Shown here: in pieces, positions 49,817 to 59,382 of the stretch
Layout of the letters: every line of letters starts with the position of its first letter
How positions within the stretch are numbered: the first letter of the stretch is position 1
Assembly (NCBI RefSeq): GCF_003020585.1
Contig: NZ_PXUE01000002.1
Coordinates: 1-64,000 of the forward strand
Reading direction: 5' to 3'
From: Chryseobacterium aurantiacum
GTDB taxonomy: Bacteria > Bacteroidota > Bacteroidia > Flavobacteriales > Weeksellaceae
DNA: 64,000 nt
Translations under genes and position numbers: made by a program
The notes under the pieces: generated by a model
What the model saw: only the letters and a program-made list of their open reading frames with translations
What the model was told of the DNA's origin: nothing
The model's database searches: none

Positions 49817-50620
49817 ATGAGCAATTATTATAACAATAAGGTAGTGTGGATTACAGGAGCATCTTCAGGAATTGGGGAAGCCTTGGTAAAGCAACTTACC
49901 CAAACCAGTAATGCTAAAATCATTCTTTCATCCAGAAATGAAGAACAGCTGTATGAGATTGCAGAAAATGCAGGCCTTACTGTAAACCAATATGCGGTAG
50001 TTCCTTTAGATTTAAAGAATTATAAGGATATGCCTGATATTGCATCCAAGGCTGTTGCGCACTTTGGTAAAATAGATATTCTCATTAATAATGCAGGATT
50101 ATCCCAGCGCTCTCTTGCTATGGAAACAGATATTGAAGTGGATAAACACTTAATGGATGTTGACTTTATTGGAACAGTAGCTTTAACCAAGGCTATTCTT
50201 CCCTATATGATAAAAAATGGTAGCGGGCAGATTGCGGTAGTCTCCAGTCTCATGGGAATATTCGGTGCTCCTATGCGTAGTGGATATGCTGCGGCTAAAC
50301 ATGCGCTACATGGTTTTTTTGATGCCCTGCGAGCAGAATTATATGATAAAAATATTGTAGTTACAATCATTTGTCCGGGCTTTATACAAACTAATATCTC
50401 CCTACATGCGGTTACCGGTGATGGTTCTGCACAGGGAACTATGGATGATGCGACCATGAAAGGGATGCCTGTAGAAGTTTTTGCGAAAAAAATGACATCT
50501 TCTATTGCTAAAAAGAAAAACCAAAAATCCATTGGTGGCAAGGAAGTGATGGCGGTTTATCTAAAGAGATTTTTTCCTGCGCTATTGGCTATAATTATCC
50601 GTAAAGCAAAGGTTGTTTAG
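49817..50620 (+). CDS. Short-chain dehydrogenase/reductase
   Basis: A 267-aa SDR. The NAD(P) motif is VWITGASSGIGEALV, the NNAG motif is in DILINNAGLSQRS, the catalytic Ser is in VVSSLMG and the YxxxK in SGYAAAKHALHG. The C-terminal RFFPALLAIIIRKAKVV is hydrophobic and may contact the membrane, as in DHRS7-like members. Downstream of the FAD dehydrogenase on the same strand and probably in the same operon. Substrate unknown. Confidence 0.93.
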   Translation: MSNYYNNKVVWITGASSGIGEALVKQLTQTSNAKIILSSRNEEQLYEIAENAGLTVNQYAVVPLDLKNYKDMPDIASKAVAHFGKIDILINNAGLSQRSLAMETDIEVDKHLMDVDFIGTVALTKAILPYMIKNGSGQIAVVSSLMGIFGAPMRSGYAAAKHALHGFFDALRAELYDKNIVVTIICPGFIQTNISLHAVTGDGSAQGTMDDATMKGMPVEVFAKKMTSSIAKKKNQKSIGGKEVMAVYLKRFFPALLAIIIRKAKVV

Positions 50621-50701
50621 ATTATTTTTAACTGAAATACAAAAGAAAATCACCATTCAAATAGTTGAGTGATAATTTTTTATCCGAATTATTGTTTAGA
50701 A

Positions 50702-51505
50702 TTAAAAATTCTTTACAAATCCTATTCCTACCGTTTTATTCTGGTAGAATGGCATTATCATAGAAGAAGACAATGTATTCTTACTCTTTCCTTTACCTCG
50801 TAGTAAATGATCAATCCTTGGAAACAGCCAATATGCCAATTCTGTAGAGAGAATTCCAAATCCGGCACCCGCAACAACATCTCCCAGCCAGTGTTTATCA
50901 TTTACCATCCGGTATACTCCGGTAAAGATGGCAAACGGATATCCTGAAAGACTCAGCCAAAAATTGGTATCCTTATATTCTCTGAACATGAATTGAGCAG
51001 AAGAAAAAGCAGTAGCTGCATGTCCTGATGGAAAAGACAATGTATTTGACCCATCAGGTCTTTCCTCTTTTACCAGGTATTTCAAAGGCATTGTAAACGC
51101 GGCTGCAATTAATTGTGAAGAAGCGTAAATAATGGTGCGATCCCGTAGATTATGTTTTCCTTTTATACCAATGGCGTTAAGCCCATATACCATTACAGCA
51201 GGTGCATACTGAGTATAATTATCTAGTTTCATGCGTGTAGGCTGATGTTCGCCGATCTCTGTTCGGGTAGAAACATTCAGTTGCTTCACATTGTTCATTG
51301 TTAGGCCTGCTATTCCGTAAGAGATTAAAACAGTGGGAACAATAAGGCTTTTATAATTCAATTTACTTGCCTTAATGCTTGAAATACTGTCCTGTTTAGC
51401 CTCCTGAACAGAAATTGTGTCATTATTACCCTGAGCCTTGACTCTATTGAAAACAGAAATCAAGACGAATAGATAAATCAATGTTTTTGAATGGCAGATT
51501 TTCAT
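50702..51505 (-). CDS. PAP2-family membrane phosphatase
   Basis: A 267-aa phosphatase with a signal/anchor (FVLISVFNRVKAQ) and the complete PAP2 signature: K142-x6-RP (KYLVKEERP), PSGH (159-162, SFPSGHAATAF) and R199-x5-H205-x3-D209 (YRMVNDKHWLGD). Such enzymes remove phosphate from undecaprenyl pyrophosphate, phosphatidate or lipid A. It is downstream of an outer-membrane receptor, a TSUP transporter and a two-component system on the same strand, so a role in envelope remodelling under that system is plausible (inference). Confidence 0.93.
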   Translation of the reverse strand: MKICHSKTLIYLFVLISVFNRVKAQGNNDTISVQEAKQDSISSIKASKLNYKSLIVPTVLISYGIAGLTMNNVKQLNVSTRTEIGEHQPTRMKLDNYTQYAPAVMVYGLNAIGIKGKHNLRDRTIIYASSQLIAAAFTMPLKYLVKEERPDGSNTLSFPSGHAATAFSSAQFMFREYKDTNFWLSLSGYPFAIFTGVYRMVNDKHWLGDVVAGAGFGILSTELAYWLFPRIDHLLRGKGKSKNTLSSSMIMPFYQNKTVGIGFVKNF

Positions 51506-51532
51506 TTTTTTACTAGATTTTTCCTGTTTTTA

Positions 51533-53950
51533 TTAAAATTTATAGCTGTACCCCAGCCTTACTACCTGGGTTTCATAATAATCATTACTGGTATAAGCGA
51601 ATCCCATTCCCTGAATGTTTTTCTTAATAACCATGGTATTCAGTAAATCGGAAGCATTTAGAAACAACTCTCCTTTTCCTTTCTGGATTGCTTTTTTTAA
51701 CCCTATATCCATTGAAAACCGCGCTTTTATTTTTCCCTGAGGAATAATATCAGGAGCAAGGTAAACAGCGGTAATCTGAGCATCTAGTCCTTTTGAAAAA
51801 TGAAAAATGTTATTCAGCTTCACATTTCCGGAAACGGCAGATTGTTTATCCGCGGAGAAAATATTAGCCTTTGGATATAAATTTTGTACAGAAAATGCAT
51901 TAATCTGGTTACGGTACACATTTCCGTTGATATTGAATGAATACACATCCGATACCTTTTGATTCCATATAGCTTCCAATCCGGTATTATAGCTTCTTCC
52001 TGCATTTTGAAATATAGCATAGATTAGATTGCTGCCCGGAACTGTACTTGAAATTCTGGTGATGGTTCCATTGGCAAAACGATGATATAAGGCAGAATAT
52101 AAATATCCGTTATCCCAGTTATACTTATATCCCAATTCAATAGAGTTGGTAAACTGAGGTCTCAGAGCGGGATTTCCTACCTTAATAATTTCTGCATCAT
52201 CATATTTTGGGAAAATTCGGATATCCACCTCATTAGAACGGTCTACCCTCCTGTTATAAAAAATAGATAACTTATTATGATCGTTGAGCTTATAAGCGAG
52301 TCTGAAATTGGGAAATGGCTGCGTATAATTGTATCCGTCACTTTTATAAGTGGGATGGTTAGGATTCACATCATATTCAATTCTTACGTACTCCAGCCGT
52401 AGTCCAAGCTCTGCTTCCCATTTTTCATTTTCAAAAATATAGTTTCCATAGACGGCAGGAATAAACTCTTTATAATCTGCCTTTCCGCCAGCAGCAACAT
52501 CCAGTACAGAATTTGCTCCGGGGATAAAATTCATGTTGGTTGGGATACTTCTGCTTCTCAATTTAATCCCGGTTTCAATTCTACCATATTTTAAAGGCTT
52601 TATATAATCAATATTAAAGTCATAAACTTGTTCATCTGACAATAGCTTGAAGGCATCGGTTCCCGTAGAAGCAGGTAAATAATTATCATAGAAATACTTT
52701 TCATCCTCTCTGTGAAAGGTATAGTTGAAGCCAATATTTAATAAATGACCGGCCTCCTTGAATTTATGTTGATAAGAAGCCGTACCCATCACCGTGGTTT
52801 TCAATTCATCTTCCAAAAACTGCCAAAGACGAAGGCGTTGAGACTGATCTCCATTAAAGAATGGCTGATCTCCACGATCAATGATTTTTTCACTCCCATA
52901 CATTCCTGAGATTGTTAAGGTATTTTGTGCATCAATATTCCAGTCTATTCCTGCTTTTGTGGTAAAGAAATTCGTATTTCTGTTTCTTTTCAACTGTGAA
53001 TTGATGATTGTTCCATCATCATAAGTACGGGTTACAAATTCGTTTTTATTGAGAGTTTCTGTGTACAGATTATCAGCCTGTAGAAATACATTAATTTTAT
53101 TTTTTCTGTAATTAAGAGAAAGTGAAGGGTTGATTTTGGGAGTTAAAGTATATTGAGATCTTATGGTTGGGAGATTCTCTTTTCTTACCCAGAGTGAGCC
53201 CAAACCAGTGGTAAAGCCTATCTTGCCATTCCAGCCATTTTGCTTATTTTTTTTCATGATAATATTGATGATTCCTGCATTCCCGTTTGCATCATATTTT
53301 GCTGAAGGATTATTGATGATCTCAATTTTATCAATGGAAGAAGACGGAATATTATCAAGTCCTGTCTGGCTTCCAAATCCGGTAAGTGCAGTTTGCCTGC
53401 CATCTATCAAAACAGTTACTTTATCATTTCCTCTAAGTTGTACCTTACCGTCCTGTACTGTTATTCCGGGTAAATTTTGCATACTTTGCAATACAGATCC
53501 TCCACTTTGGCTGATATTGTCTGCTACAGAATATGTTTTTTTATCAAGCTGATTTCCTATTTCGTTCTTTTTGGAAGCAGATAAAACAACTTCTTCAATT
53601 TTTGTTTCATTTTCTTTTTTGGAACTCAGTTCAATAGGTGGAATTTCCAAAAACTCAGAAAGGCTTCCTATAAAAACAGGCTGTTTCTGCAGATCATAAC
53701 CTGCCATGGAGGTTTCCAAAAGGTAATGATCCGGTTTTATCCCTGTCAGAGAAAACCGGCCTTCTTCATTGGTAAAAGTTCCGGCTATAAATGCAGTGTC
53801 TTTTTCCTTTTTTAAAATAATATTAGCGTAAGGTAGCTGGGCTTTATCCTTAGAAGTTACTCTTCCGGATACCGTTACAGAATTAATCTGTGCTGTAACT
53901 AGGGAAGAAATGGCAACGGTCGGAAAAAGTAAGAGTTTCTTTCTGTTCAT
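51533..53950 (-). CDS. TonB-dependent receptor-like outer-membrane protein (OMP_b-brl type)
   Basis: An 805-aa outer-membrane protein. Signal peptide (MNRKKLLLFPTVAISSLVTAQ), CarboxypepD_reg-like domain (SVTVSGRVTSKDKAQLPYANIILKKEKD, about 24-105), then a plug (SQSGGSVLQSMQNLPGITVQDGKVQLRGNDKVTVLIDGRQ, about 148-190) and a beta-barrel with the OMP_b-brl_3 look, ending QVVRLGYSYKF. The ligand is unknown. It is followed 27 bp later by the PAP2 phosphatase and preceded by the TSUP gene, all minus strand. Confidence 0.9.
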   Translation of the reverse strand: MNRKKLLLFPTVAISSLVTAQINSVTVSGRVTSKDKAQLPYANIILKKEKDTAFIAGTFTNEEGRFSLTGIKPDHYLLETSMAGYDLQKQPVFIGSLSEFLEIPPIELSSKKENETKIEEVVLSASKKNEIGNQLDKKTYSVADNISQSGGSVLQSMQNLPGITVQDGKVQLRGNDKVTVLIDGRQTALTGFGSQTGLDNIPSSSIDKIEIINNPSAKYDANGNAGIINIIMKKNKQNGWNGKIGFTTGLGSLWVRKENLPTIRSQYTLTPKINPSLSLNYRKNKINVFLQADNLYTETLNKNEFVTRTYDDGTIINSQLKRNRNTNFFTTKAGIDWNIDAQNTLTISGMYGSEKIIDRGDQPFFNGDQSQRLRLWQFLEDELKTTVMGTASYQHKFKEAGHLLNIGFNYTFHREDEKYFYDNYLPASTGTDAFKLLSDEQVYDFNIDYIKPLKYGRIETGIKLRSRSIPTNMNFIPGANSVLDVAAGGKADYKEFIPAVYGNYIFENEKWEAELGLRLEYVRIEYDVNPNHPTYKSDGYNYTQPFPNFRLAYKLNDHNKLSIFYNRRVDRSNEVDIRIFPKYDDAEIIKVGNPALRPQFTNSIELGYKYNWDNGYLYSALYHRFANGTITRISSTVPGSNLIYAIFQNAGRSYNTGLEAIWNQKVSDVYSFNINGNVYRNQINAFSVQNLYPKANIFSADKQSAVSGNVKLNNIFHFSKGLDAQITAVYLAPDIIPQGKIKARFSMDIGLKKAIQKGKGELFLNASDLLNTMVIKKNIQGMGFAYTSNDYYETQVVRLGYSYKF

Positions 53951-54003
53951 TATATTGTAGTCTTTATTTTTTTTCAGCGATCAGTTTTATTTATGAATGC
54001 TTT

Positions 54004-55038
54004 TTAGGCTTTAAATTTTGTAAGCACATTATTTTTATAGCAATAAAATTCATGTGCTGTATTTTTCCCTAATGCATATACTTTTTCAATATGAACCTCG
54101 TCATAATGTTCTATCAGAGCGTGATATTTCTCTTTGAGCTGTCCGGATAATTCCTCTGGTTTTACACTTTTCTCAATTTCTACCCCTCCATTAACTTTAT
54201 ATTCCAGAACAAGACGGGTATCTTTCCAGGTCATTGTATAAACATTTTTCTTTGCTGTGGATGAGGCATCAATCACAATTTGGTCTTGTTGAATAATTTT
54301 CCCTGAAGTACTTGTCAATAAAGTAATTCCCGATATTACCATGGCTGCATATCCAATTTTTTTGAACAGATTTTCACTAAGATGAGGAAGAATGTATTTT
54401 ACAGTATAAGAAGAGACAATGGCTGCTACTGCAATGGCAATCCCAAGCCACAATGCTGTTTTGGAATATAATCCCAATGAGATATAAATAATTAGCTTAA
54501 TAAGATGAAGAAACACTTCATTGGCAGCGCGGGTTGCTACAATTTCCTCTTTTTTAAGACCAAATTTTAGATAAAAACGGTTGAAAAGAAGCCCTACGGC
54601 ACCCGTAATTACTGAAATGAAACCTGCAGAAAAACCAATGAGTGCCAATGCTGATTTTGGATATTCTTTGTCTGTTTCTACCGACTTGTTTTTTGATACA
54701 AAAAGTTGAGGAAGATTAGCAATCAGGAAGAATGCGACAAGAAGTTGCAGATAATTTGGATTCACATATTTAATCAAATAAGCTCCCAACAATACAGCCG
54801 GAATGGAAAACGGAACAAACCACAAGAATATTTTCCAGTTGATATGCTGTTTGAATACAGCAATACGGGAAGCCGAGCTTGTAAAGGTTCCAATTGTTAA
54901 AGAAAAAGGAACCAAAGAAGTTGGGAGTAATAGATTCAGAATAGGAATCAAAATAAGACTGGCACCGCCTCCACAAATAGCGCTGATCCAGAATGCAAGT
55001 ATAGTTCCTGCGAATAAAAGGGCAATTTTTAAAATCAT
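54004..55038 (-). CDS. TSUP (TauE/SafE-like) transporter with extra C-terminal domain
   Basis: A 344-aa protein. Residues 1-250 form the TSUP transporter with repeats FWISAICGGGASLILIPILN and GFSAGFISVITGAVGLLFNRFYL, about eight helices. An unusual soluble extension of about 90 residues follows (QDQIVIDASSTAKKNVYTMT...VHIEKVYALGKNTAHEFYCYKNN), rich in beta strands and not seen in typical TSUP proteins. It is on the same strand as the two-component genes upstream and the receptor/PAP2 genes downstream. Substrate unknown. Confidence 0.88.
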   Translation of the reverse strand: MILKIALLFAGTILAFWISAICGGGASLILIPILNLLLPTSLVPFSLTIGTFTSSASRIAVFKQHINWKIFLWFVPFSIPAVLLGAYLIKYVNPNYLQLLVAFFLIANLPQLFVSKNKSVETDKEYPKSALALIGFSAGFISVITGAVGLLFNRFYLKFGLKKEEIVATRAANEVFLHLIKLIIYISLGLYSKTALWLGIAIAVAAIVSSYTVKYILPHLSENLFKKIGYAAMVISGITLLTSTSGKIIQQDQIVIDASSTAKKNVYTMTWKDTRLVLEYKVNGGVEIEKSVKPEELSGQLKEKYHALIEHYDEVHIEKVYALGKNTAHEFYCYKNNVLTKFKA

Positions 55039-55140
55039 TTCTAAATAAAATGTACACTTTAGTAGTATATATTTTCAATACAAAAGTGCAATCCGATTTA
55101 GAATTAATTTTGAATTTTAAAAGCTCAGATGTTAAAGAAA

Positions 55141-56427
55141 TTATAAATTGACAGAAAAAATATGGTAGCTATTTTCGAACTTATAAGTGACAGTCCAGTG
55201 ATGAAATTTACAAATCTCCTGAATAATAGATAACCCTAGACCACTTCCATTATTATTTGCAGACAGTTTGGAAAATCTTTTAAACAATAAATCTGTATCC
55301 AGTTTTTCTGTGCCTGAATTGGAAACCTCAAAAGAAGAATCCGTTAATTGTATAAAAATGGAGCCCCCCGGAGAAGTATGACGGATCGCATTAATGATCA
55401 GGTTGTTGATCATGATTTCCGTTAAACTGCTGTTCCCGTTTACCTGTATTTTGGGAGTAATTTTCTCTTCTACGGAAATATTCTTCTGTTCAAAATGTTC
55501 CTGTAGAAGATTAATACTTTGATGAAGCAAATGATCAAATAAAATTACTTCAGAATTATCAAACTGATTATTGTCAATTTTAGCCAATAGCAAAAGGTTT
55601 TTGTTGATTCGGGAGCTTCGGGCAAGCGCCTTGTTCATATCTTCAGCAATGATGTACTGTTTTTCTGTGAGATCCTGATCCTGAAGCAAAAGATCCAGTT
55701 TGTTTTTAATAATAGCCAGTGGAGTCTGCAATTCGTGGGATGCATTTTCTGTAAACTCCTTTTGGGTTTTATAAATAGAAATATTACGCTCTATTAATTT
55801 ATGAAGGGCTTGATTAAGTTCTTCAAATTCTGTTGTATCAGAACTAGAAAATTCTATTGTATTCTGGCTGTTGAGATTAAAGCTTTTCAGCCTGTCTAGT
55901 GTATTTCTAAATGGTTTCCAGATTGAGGTTGACAATTTTCTGTTCAGATATAATAATCCTACAACAATCATTACAAAGAAAAATACTGTAATCATTGCAA
56001 TAACAGCTATGGTTTCATGAGATTCCTCAATATTGGTCTGAATCGTAAAAAGATAGGGTTTATTCTGAATATAAATTACTTTTCTAAGACATCTGTAACG
56101 TTCTTTCTTTTGCTCAGATATAAAGGGAAGTTTTTTTTCATTGGTGTAGATGCTATCTCCTTTGATGTGATCTGCAGAAATTTTTTCAATATTGGTTTCC
56201 GGCTGGATTTGATTCCATAGCTGAAGACTTTTTTCTAATTCCTCGTCAGATAGCTTTAACTGGTTGAATTCATAGGCTGTCTTTTCTACAATGATCTGAT
56301 TATGCTCATCAAGTTCACTTTTCCAGATCGTATCCACCACAAAGTAGTACACAGGAATACTTACCATCAGTACAATGAGTACGTAGATAAGAAAAGGCTT
56401 CGTTGTTTTGCTTAATAGAGGTTTCAA
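55141..56427 (-). CDS. Sensor histidine kinase (OmpR-pair)
   Basis: A 428-aa kinase. Membrane helices at about 13-33 and 137-158 enclose a periplasmic sensor domain of about 105 residues. The phospho-acceptor His is in FTENASHELQTPLAIIKNKLDLL, the N box in MINNLIINAIRHTSPGG and the G box in NNGSGLGLSIIQEICKFH. The HAMP region is short. It follows its response regulator gene by 87 bp. The periplasmic domain is unlike known ligand folds to my eye. Confidence 0.95.
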   Translation of the reverse strand: MKPLLSKTTKPFLIYVLIVLMVSIPVYYFVVDTIWKSELDEHNQIIVEKTAYEFNQLKLSDEELEKSLQLWNQIQPETNIEKISADHIKGDSIYTNEKKLPFISEQKKERYRCLRKVIYIQNKPYLFTIQTNIEESHETIAVIAMITVFFFVMIVVGLLYLNRKLSTSIWKPFRNTLDRLKSFNLNSQNTIEFSSSDTTEFEELNQALHKLIERNISIYKTQKEFTENASHELQTPLAIIKNKLDLLLQDQDLTEKQYIIAEDMNKALARSSRINKNLLLLAKIDNNQFDNSEVILFDHLLHQSINLLQEHFEQKNISVEEKITPKIQVNGNSSLTEIMINNLIINAIRHTSPGGSIFIQLTDSSFEVSNSGTEKLDTDLLFKRFSKLSANNNGSGLGLSIIQEICKFHHWTVTYKFENSYHIFSVNL

Positions 56428-56514
56428 ATGAATGATGAATTATAAGTTATGAAGATAAATTGATCAGGATCTAAATTAGGATTTTGAATGATAACCATTA
56501 TACATTTCATTCAT

Positions 56515-57189
56515 CTAGCTTTCCCATTTATATCCCGTTCCATACACCGTTTTAAGATAATGACTACAACCGGCATCGTATAGTTTTTTCTTAAGATTTT
56601 TTACATGCGCATATACAAAGTCATGATTGTCAAGCATATCTGCGAAATCACCCGAAAGGTGCTCTGCCAATGTACTTTTGGAGATCACTTTGTTTTTATT
56701 TCCGATAAAATAAATGAGAAGATCAAACTCCTTTTTAGTTAAGGAAACGGTTTCATTATTTACAACAACTGTTTTTGCCAGAAGATCAATCTGAAGCTCA
56801 TTCTGATTCACCATGTTGGAGCTGCTGAACTGTTTTCTTCGGATAATGGAATATACCCTTGCCATTAGTTCAGATAAGTGAAATGGTTTGGTAAGATAAT
56901 CATCGGCTCCCATCTGGAGACCGGAGATTTTATCATCCAGTGCATTTTTGGCAGAAATGATAATCACTCCATCCTGTTTTTGCTGTTTTTTTAGTTCCTC
57001 CAAAATTTTAAGACCATTTCCATCAGGAAGCATAATGTCTAACAGAATACAGTCATAATGAAACATTTCTATTTTGTTTATAGCTTCAGTGTAGGTTTCA
57101 GCAACTTCACAGAGATAGTTTTCTCCGGAAAGGTATTCTGAAATGCTTTTGGACAATTCTGTCTCATCTTCTACAATTAGAATTTTCAT
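56515..57189 (-). CDS. OmpR/PhoB-type response regulator
   Basis: A 224-aa response regulator. The receiver begins MKILIVEDETELSKSISEYL; the acceptor is D51 in DCILLDIMLPDGNGL, and the conserved Lys is in DYLTKPFHLSELMARVYSIIRR. The winged-helix domain ends DFVYAHVKNLKKKLYDAGCSHYLKTVYGTGYKW. First gene of the locus that continues with the kinase, TSUP, receptor and PAP2 genes, and so their likely regulator. The 266-bp gap to the divergent ClC gene shows no recognised operator. Confidence 0.96.
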   Translation of the reverse strand: MKILIVEDETELSKSISEYLSGENYLCEVAETYTEAINKIEMFHYDCILLDIMLPDGNGLKILEELKKQQKQDGVIIISAKNALDDKISGLQMGADDYLTKPFHLSELMARVYSIIRRKQFSSSNMVNQNELQIDLLAKTVVVNNETVSLTKKEFDLLIYFIGNKNKVISKSTLAEHLSGDFADMLDNHDFVYAHVKNLKKKLYDAGCSHYLKTVYGTGYKWES

Positions 57190-57455
57190 GCGATAAATCT
57201 ATATTTAAATTTTGAAGAAATTTTGAATTTTAAATCCTGTCATAAATATACCAAATCGTACGAGAAATATTTCTCAATTTTAAAATCTCTGAAATTGTTT
57301 GTTTTCTGCCTGATACAGAGTTTTTCAAGATCATTTTAAAGGTATTTTAAAAGAATTCCTTTGGTTTTTGGAAATAAGAAACAGAAGATTTCTAAAGATA
57401 TTTCATAAATTTACACAACTGTATCCAATTGAGGTCAGTATAAAATTCTTCCCAG

Positions 57456-59303
57456 GTGAAAATTCACAACAAAAAAAAGTACCTAAGCTTTCTAAAATTT
57501 AAAAGAGATTTCCAGAAATACGGACTGGAAAAAGCACGCAGTTATGAAATTATTCTGCATTGGCTGAACAACCGATTGAGCCGTAATCAGTTTCTTGTAC
57601 TTTCCGGAATTCTGGTTGGTTGTACCGCAGGACTTGCTGGAGTTATCCTGAAGACATTGGTTCATAACATTCATTATTTTATAACCAATAAAGTTCACTT
57701 TGAATATCAGATACTATTTTACATTGTTTTTCCATTTTTAGGAATTGTCCTGACAACAATGATTGTTTTGACCATATTTAAAGGGCAGGACAGAAAAGGA
57801 ATTGGGGCCATTCTTTATGAAATTGCACAGAACTCAAGTATTGTAGCTTCTGTAAAAATGTATTCCCAGGTGATTCAAAGTGCGGTTACCGTTGGATTGG
57901 GAGGTTCAGCAGGTCTTGAAAGTCCCATTGCAGTTACCGGAGCAGCCATAGGATCCAATTATGCACAAACCTACAGACTAAATTATAAAGAACGTACACT
58001 GTTACTTGCCGCAGGGGCCACTGCCGGAATAGCTTCCGCATTCAATGCTCCTATTGCCGGAATTATGTTTGCCTTTGAAATTCTACTGACTGGAGTGGTT
58101 TTTACAGATTTTATTCCTTTGGTAGTTGCCGCAGTGTGTGGAAGTCTTTTATCCAGAATTTTACTTCAGGAAGATGTTCTTTTCAGGTTTTATACAAGAG
58201 AGGCGTTCAACTATAAAAATGTTCCTTACTACCTTATTTTAGGGCTTGTGACAGGATTATATGCACGCTATTTTGTAATTGTTTCTCAAAAGGTGGAGCA
58301 TTTCATAAAAAAGCTTCAGTTGTCCAGAATGCGCAAGGCAATGTTTGGGGGTGCTGTACTCTCTCTGCTTTGTGTTCTTTTTCCACCCTTATTTGGAGAG
58401 GGATATGAAACAGTGAAGGCTTTCACAAACGGAAATACCCACTCCATTATTGAAAACAGCTTTTTCAGATACTTTGAAATTGGAGACTGGACGATTATTG
58501 TATTTCTGGTATTGGTATTGCTGTTAAAGGCTTTTGCTACTTCTTTTACCATTTTTAGTGGTGGAAATGGAGGAAACTTTGCACCGTCTCTTTTTGCAGG
58601 CGGAACGCTGGGGTATTTGTTTGCATTGGTTTGTCAGCATATAGGATTTACAGATGTTCCTGTAACAAATCTTGTTCTTGTAGGGATGGCTGGCGCAATG
58701 AGTGGTGTTTTGTACGCTCCGCTTACGGCTATATTCCTGATTGCAGAATCAAGCTTTGGATATGATTTGTTTATTCCATTGATGATTGTTTCCGTGATGT
58801 CTTATTTGATTGCGAAATGGTTCTCCCCGATTTCCCCGGAATTAAAGTCTCTGGCAGACGAGGGAAAAATATTCACAAATAAGCATGACAAAAACCTGTT
58901 ATTTGCTTTGAGAACTGAAGATTTTATTGATAGATATTCGCAGACAATTAATGAAAATGCATCCATTACAGAACTGTTTGAATTGGTAAAGAATGGGGAC
59001 AAAAATATTTTTGCCATAGTAGACGATCATAAAAAATTAAAGGGTGTTTTAACTCTGGATGATATAAGACCTTATCTTTTCAATAAGGAAATTGACTCTT
59101 CACAAACGATTGTTCAGGTGATGAAAGTTCCTCCAGCTATACTTCATCCTGAAAATAAACCGTTGGATATTCTGCAGACATTTGATGATACAGGAGTCTG
59201 GAATCTTCCGGTAGTAAGTGAAAACAATGATTTTATTGGCTTTATCTCCAAATCTTCTATTTTGATGAGTTATAGACAGCTTTTGAAAGAATATTCAGAA
59301 TAA
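57456..59303 (+). CDS. ClC-family chloride channel/antiporter with CBS domains
   Basis: A 615-aa ClC protein, starting at GTG 57456. The selectivity-filter motif GGSAGLESP (149-157) carries E155, the position of the gating Glu of ClC antiporters; GGNGGNFAPSLF is the second filter segment and MSGVLYAPLTAIFLIAE a later one. About 11 helices are followed by a pair of CBS domains (from about 484: FIDRYSQTINENASITELF and VMKVPPAILHPENKPLDIL). It moves Cl- or F-; no fluoride riboswitch is visible upstream. The gating Glu suggests exchange rather than channel activity. Confidence 0.93.
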   Translation: MKIHNKKKYLSFLKFKRDFQKYGLEKARSYEIILHWLNNRLSRNQFLVLSGILVGCTAGLAGVILKTLVHNIHYFITNKVHFEYQILFYIVFPFLGIVLTTMIVLTIFKGQDRKGIGAILYEIAQNSSIVASVKMYSQVIQSAVTVGLGGSAGLESPIAVTGAAIGSNYAQTYRLNYKERTLLLAAGATAGIASAFNAPIAGIMFAFEILLTGVVFTDFIPLVVAAVCGSLLSRILLQEDVLFRFYTREAFNYKNVPYYLILGLVTGLYARYFVIVSQKVEHFIKKLQLSRMRKAMFGGAVLSLLCVLFPPLFGEGYETVKAFTNGNTHSIIENSFFRYFEIGDWTIIVFLVLVLLLKAFATSFTIFSGGNGGNFAPSLFAGGTLGYLFALVCQHIGFTDVPVTNLVLVGMAGAMSGVLYAPLTAIFLIAESSFGYDLFIPLMIVSVMSYLIAKWFSPISPELKSLADEGKIFTNKHDKNLLFALRTEDFIDRYSQTINENASITELFELVKNGDKNIFAIVDDHKKLKGVLTLDDIRPYLFNKEIDSSQTIVQVMKVPPAILHPENKPLDILQTFDDTGVWNLPVVSENNDFIGFISKSSILMSYRQLLKEYSE

Positions 59304-59322
59304 AAATTTAAAAAATATATTT

Positions 59323-59360
59323 AAAAAAAATCCGTTCAAATAAAGTGAACGGATTTTTTT
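59323..59360. terminator. Bidirectional terminator after the ClC gene
   Basis: AAAATCCGTTCA-AATAAAG-TGAACGGATTTTTTT stem-loop with runs on both sides, between the convergent ClC and aldo-keto reductase genes. Confidence 0.92.
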
Positions 59361-59382
59361 ATCTAACAATAACAATTGTAAA

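Noticed and set aside
50640..50680. Terminator between the SDR and PAP2 genes
   Set aside because: ATCAC...GTGAT pairing is short, interrupted and has a long loop, so not convincing.
57190..57455. Fluoride riboswitch before the ClC gene
   Set aside because: No GGNGAUGG-type core or matching pseudoknot seen in the 266-bp gap.
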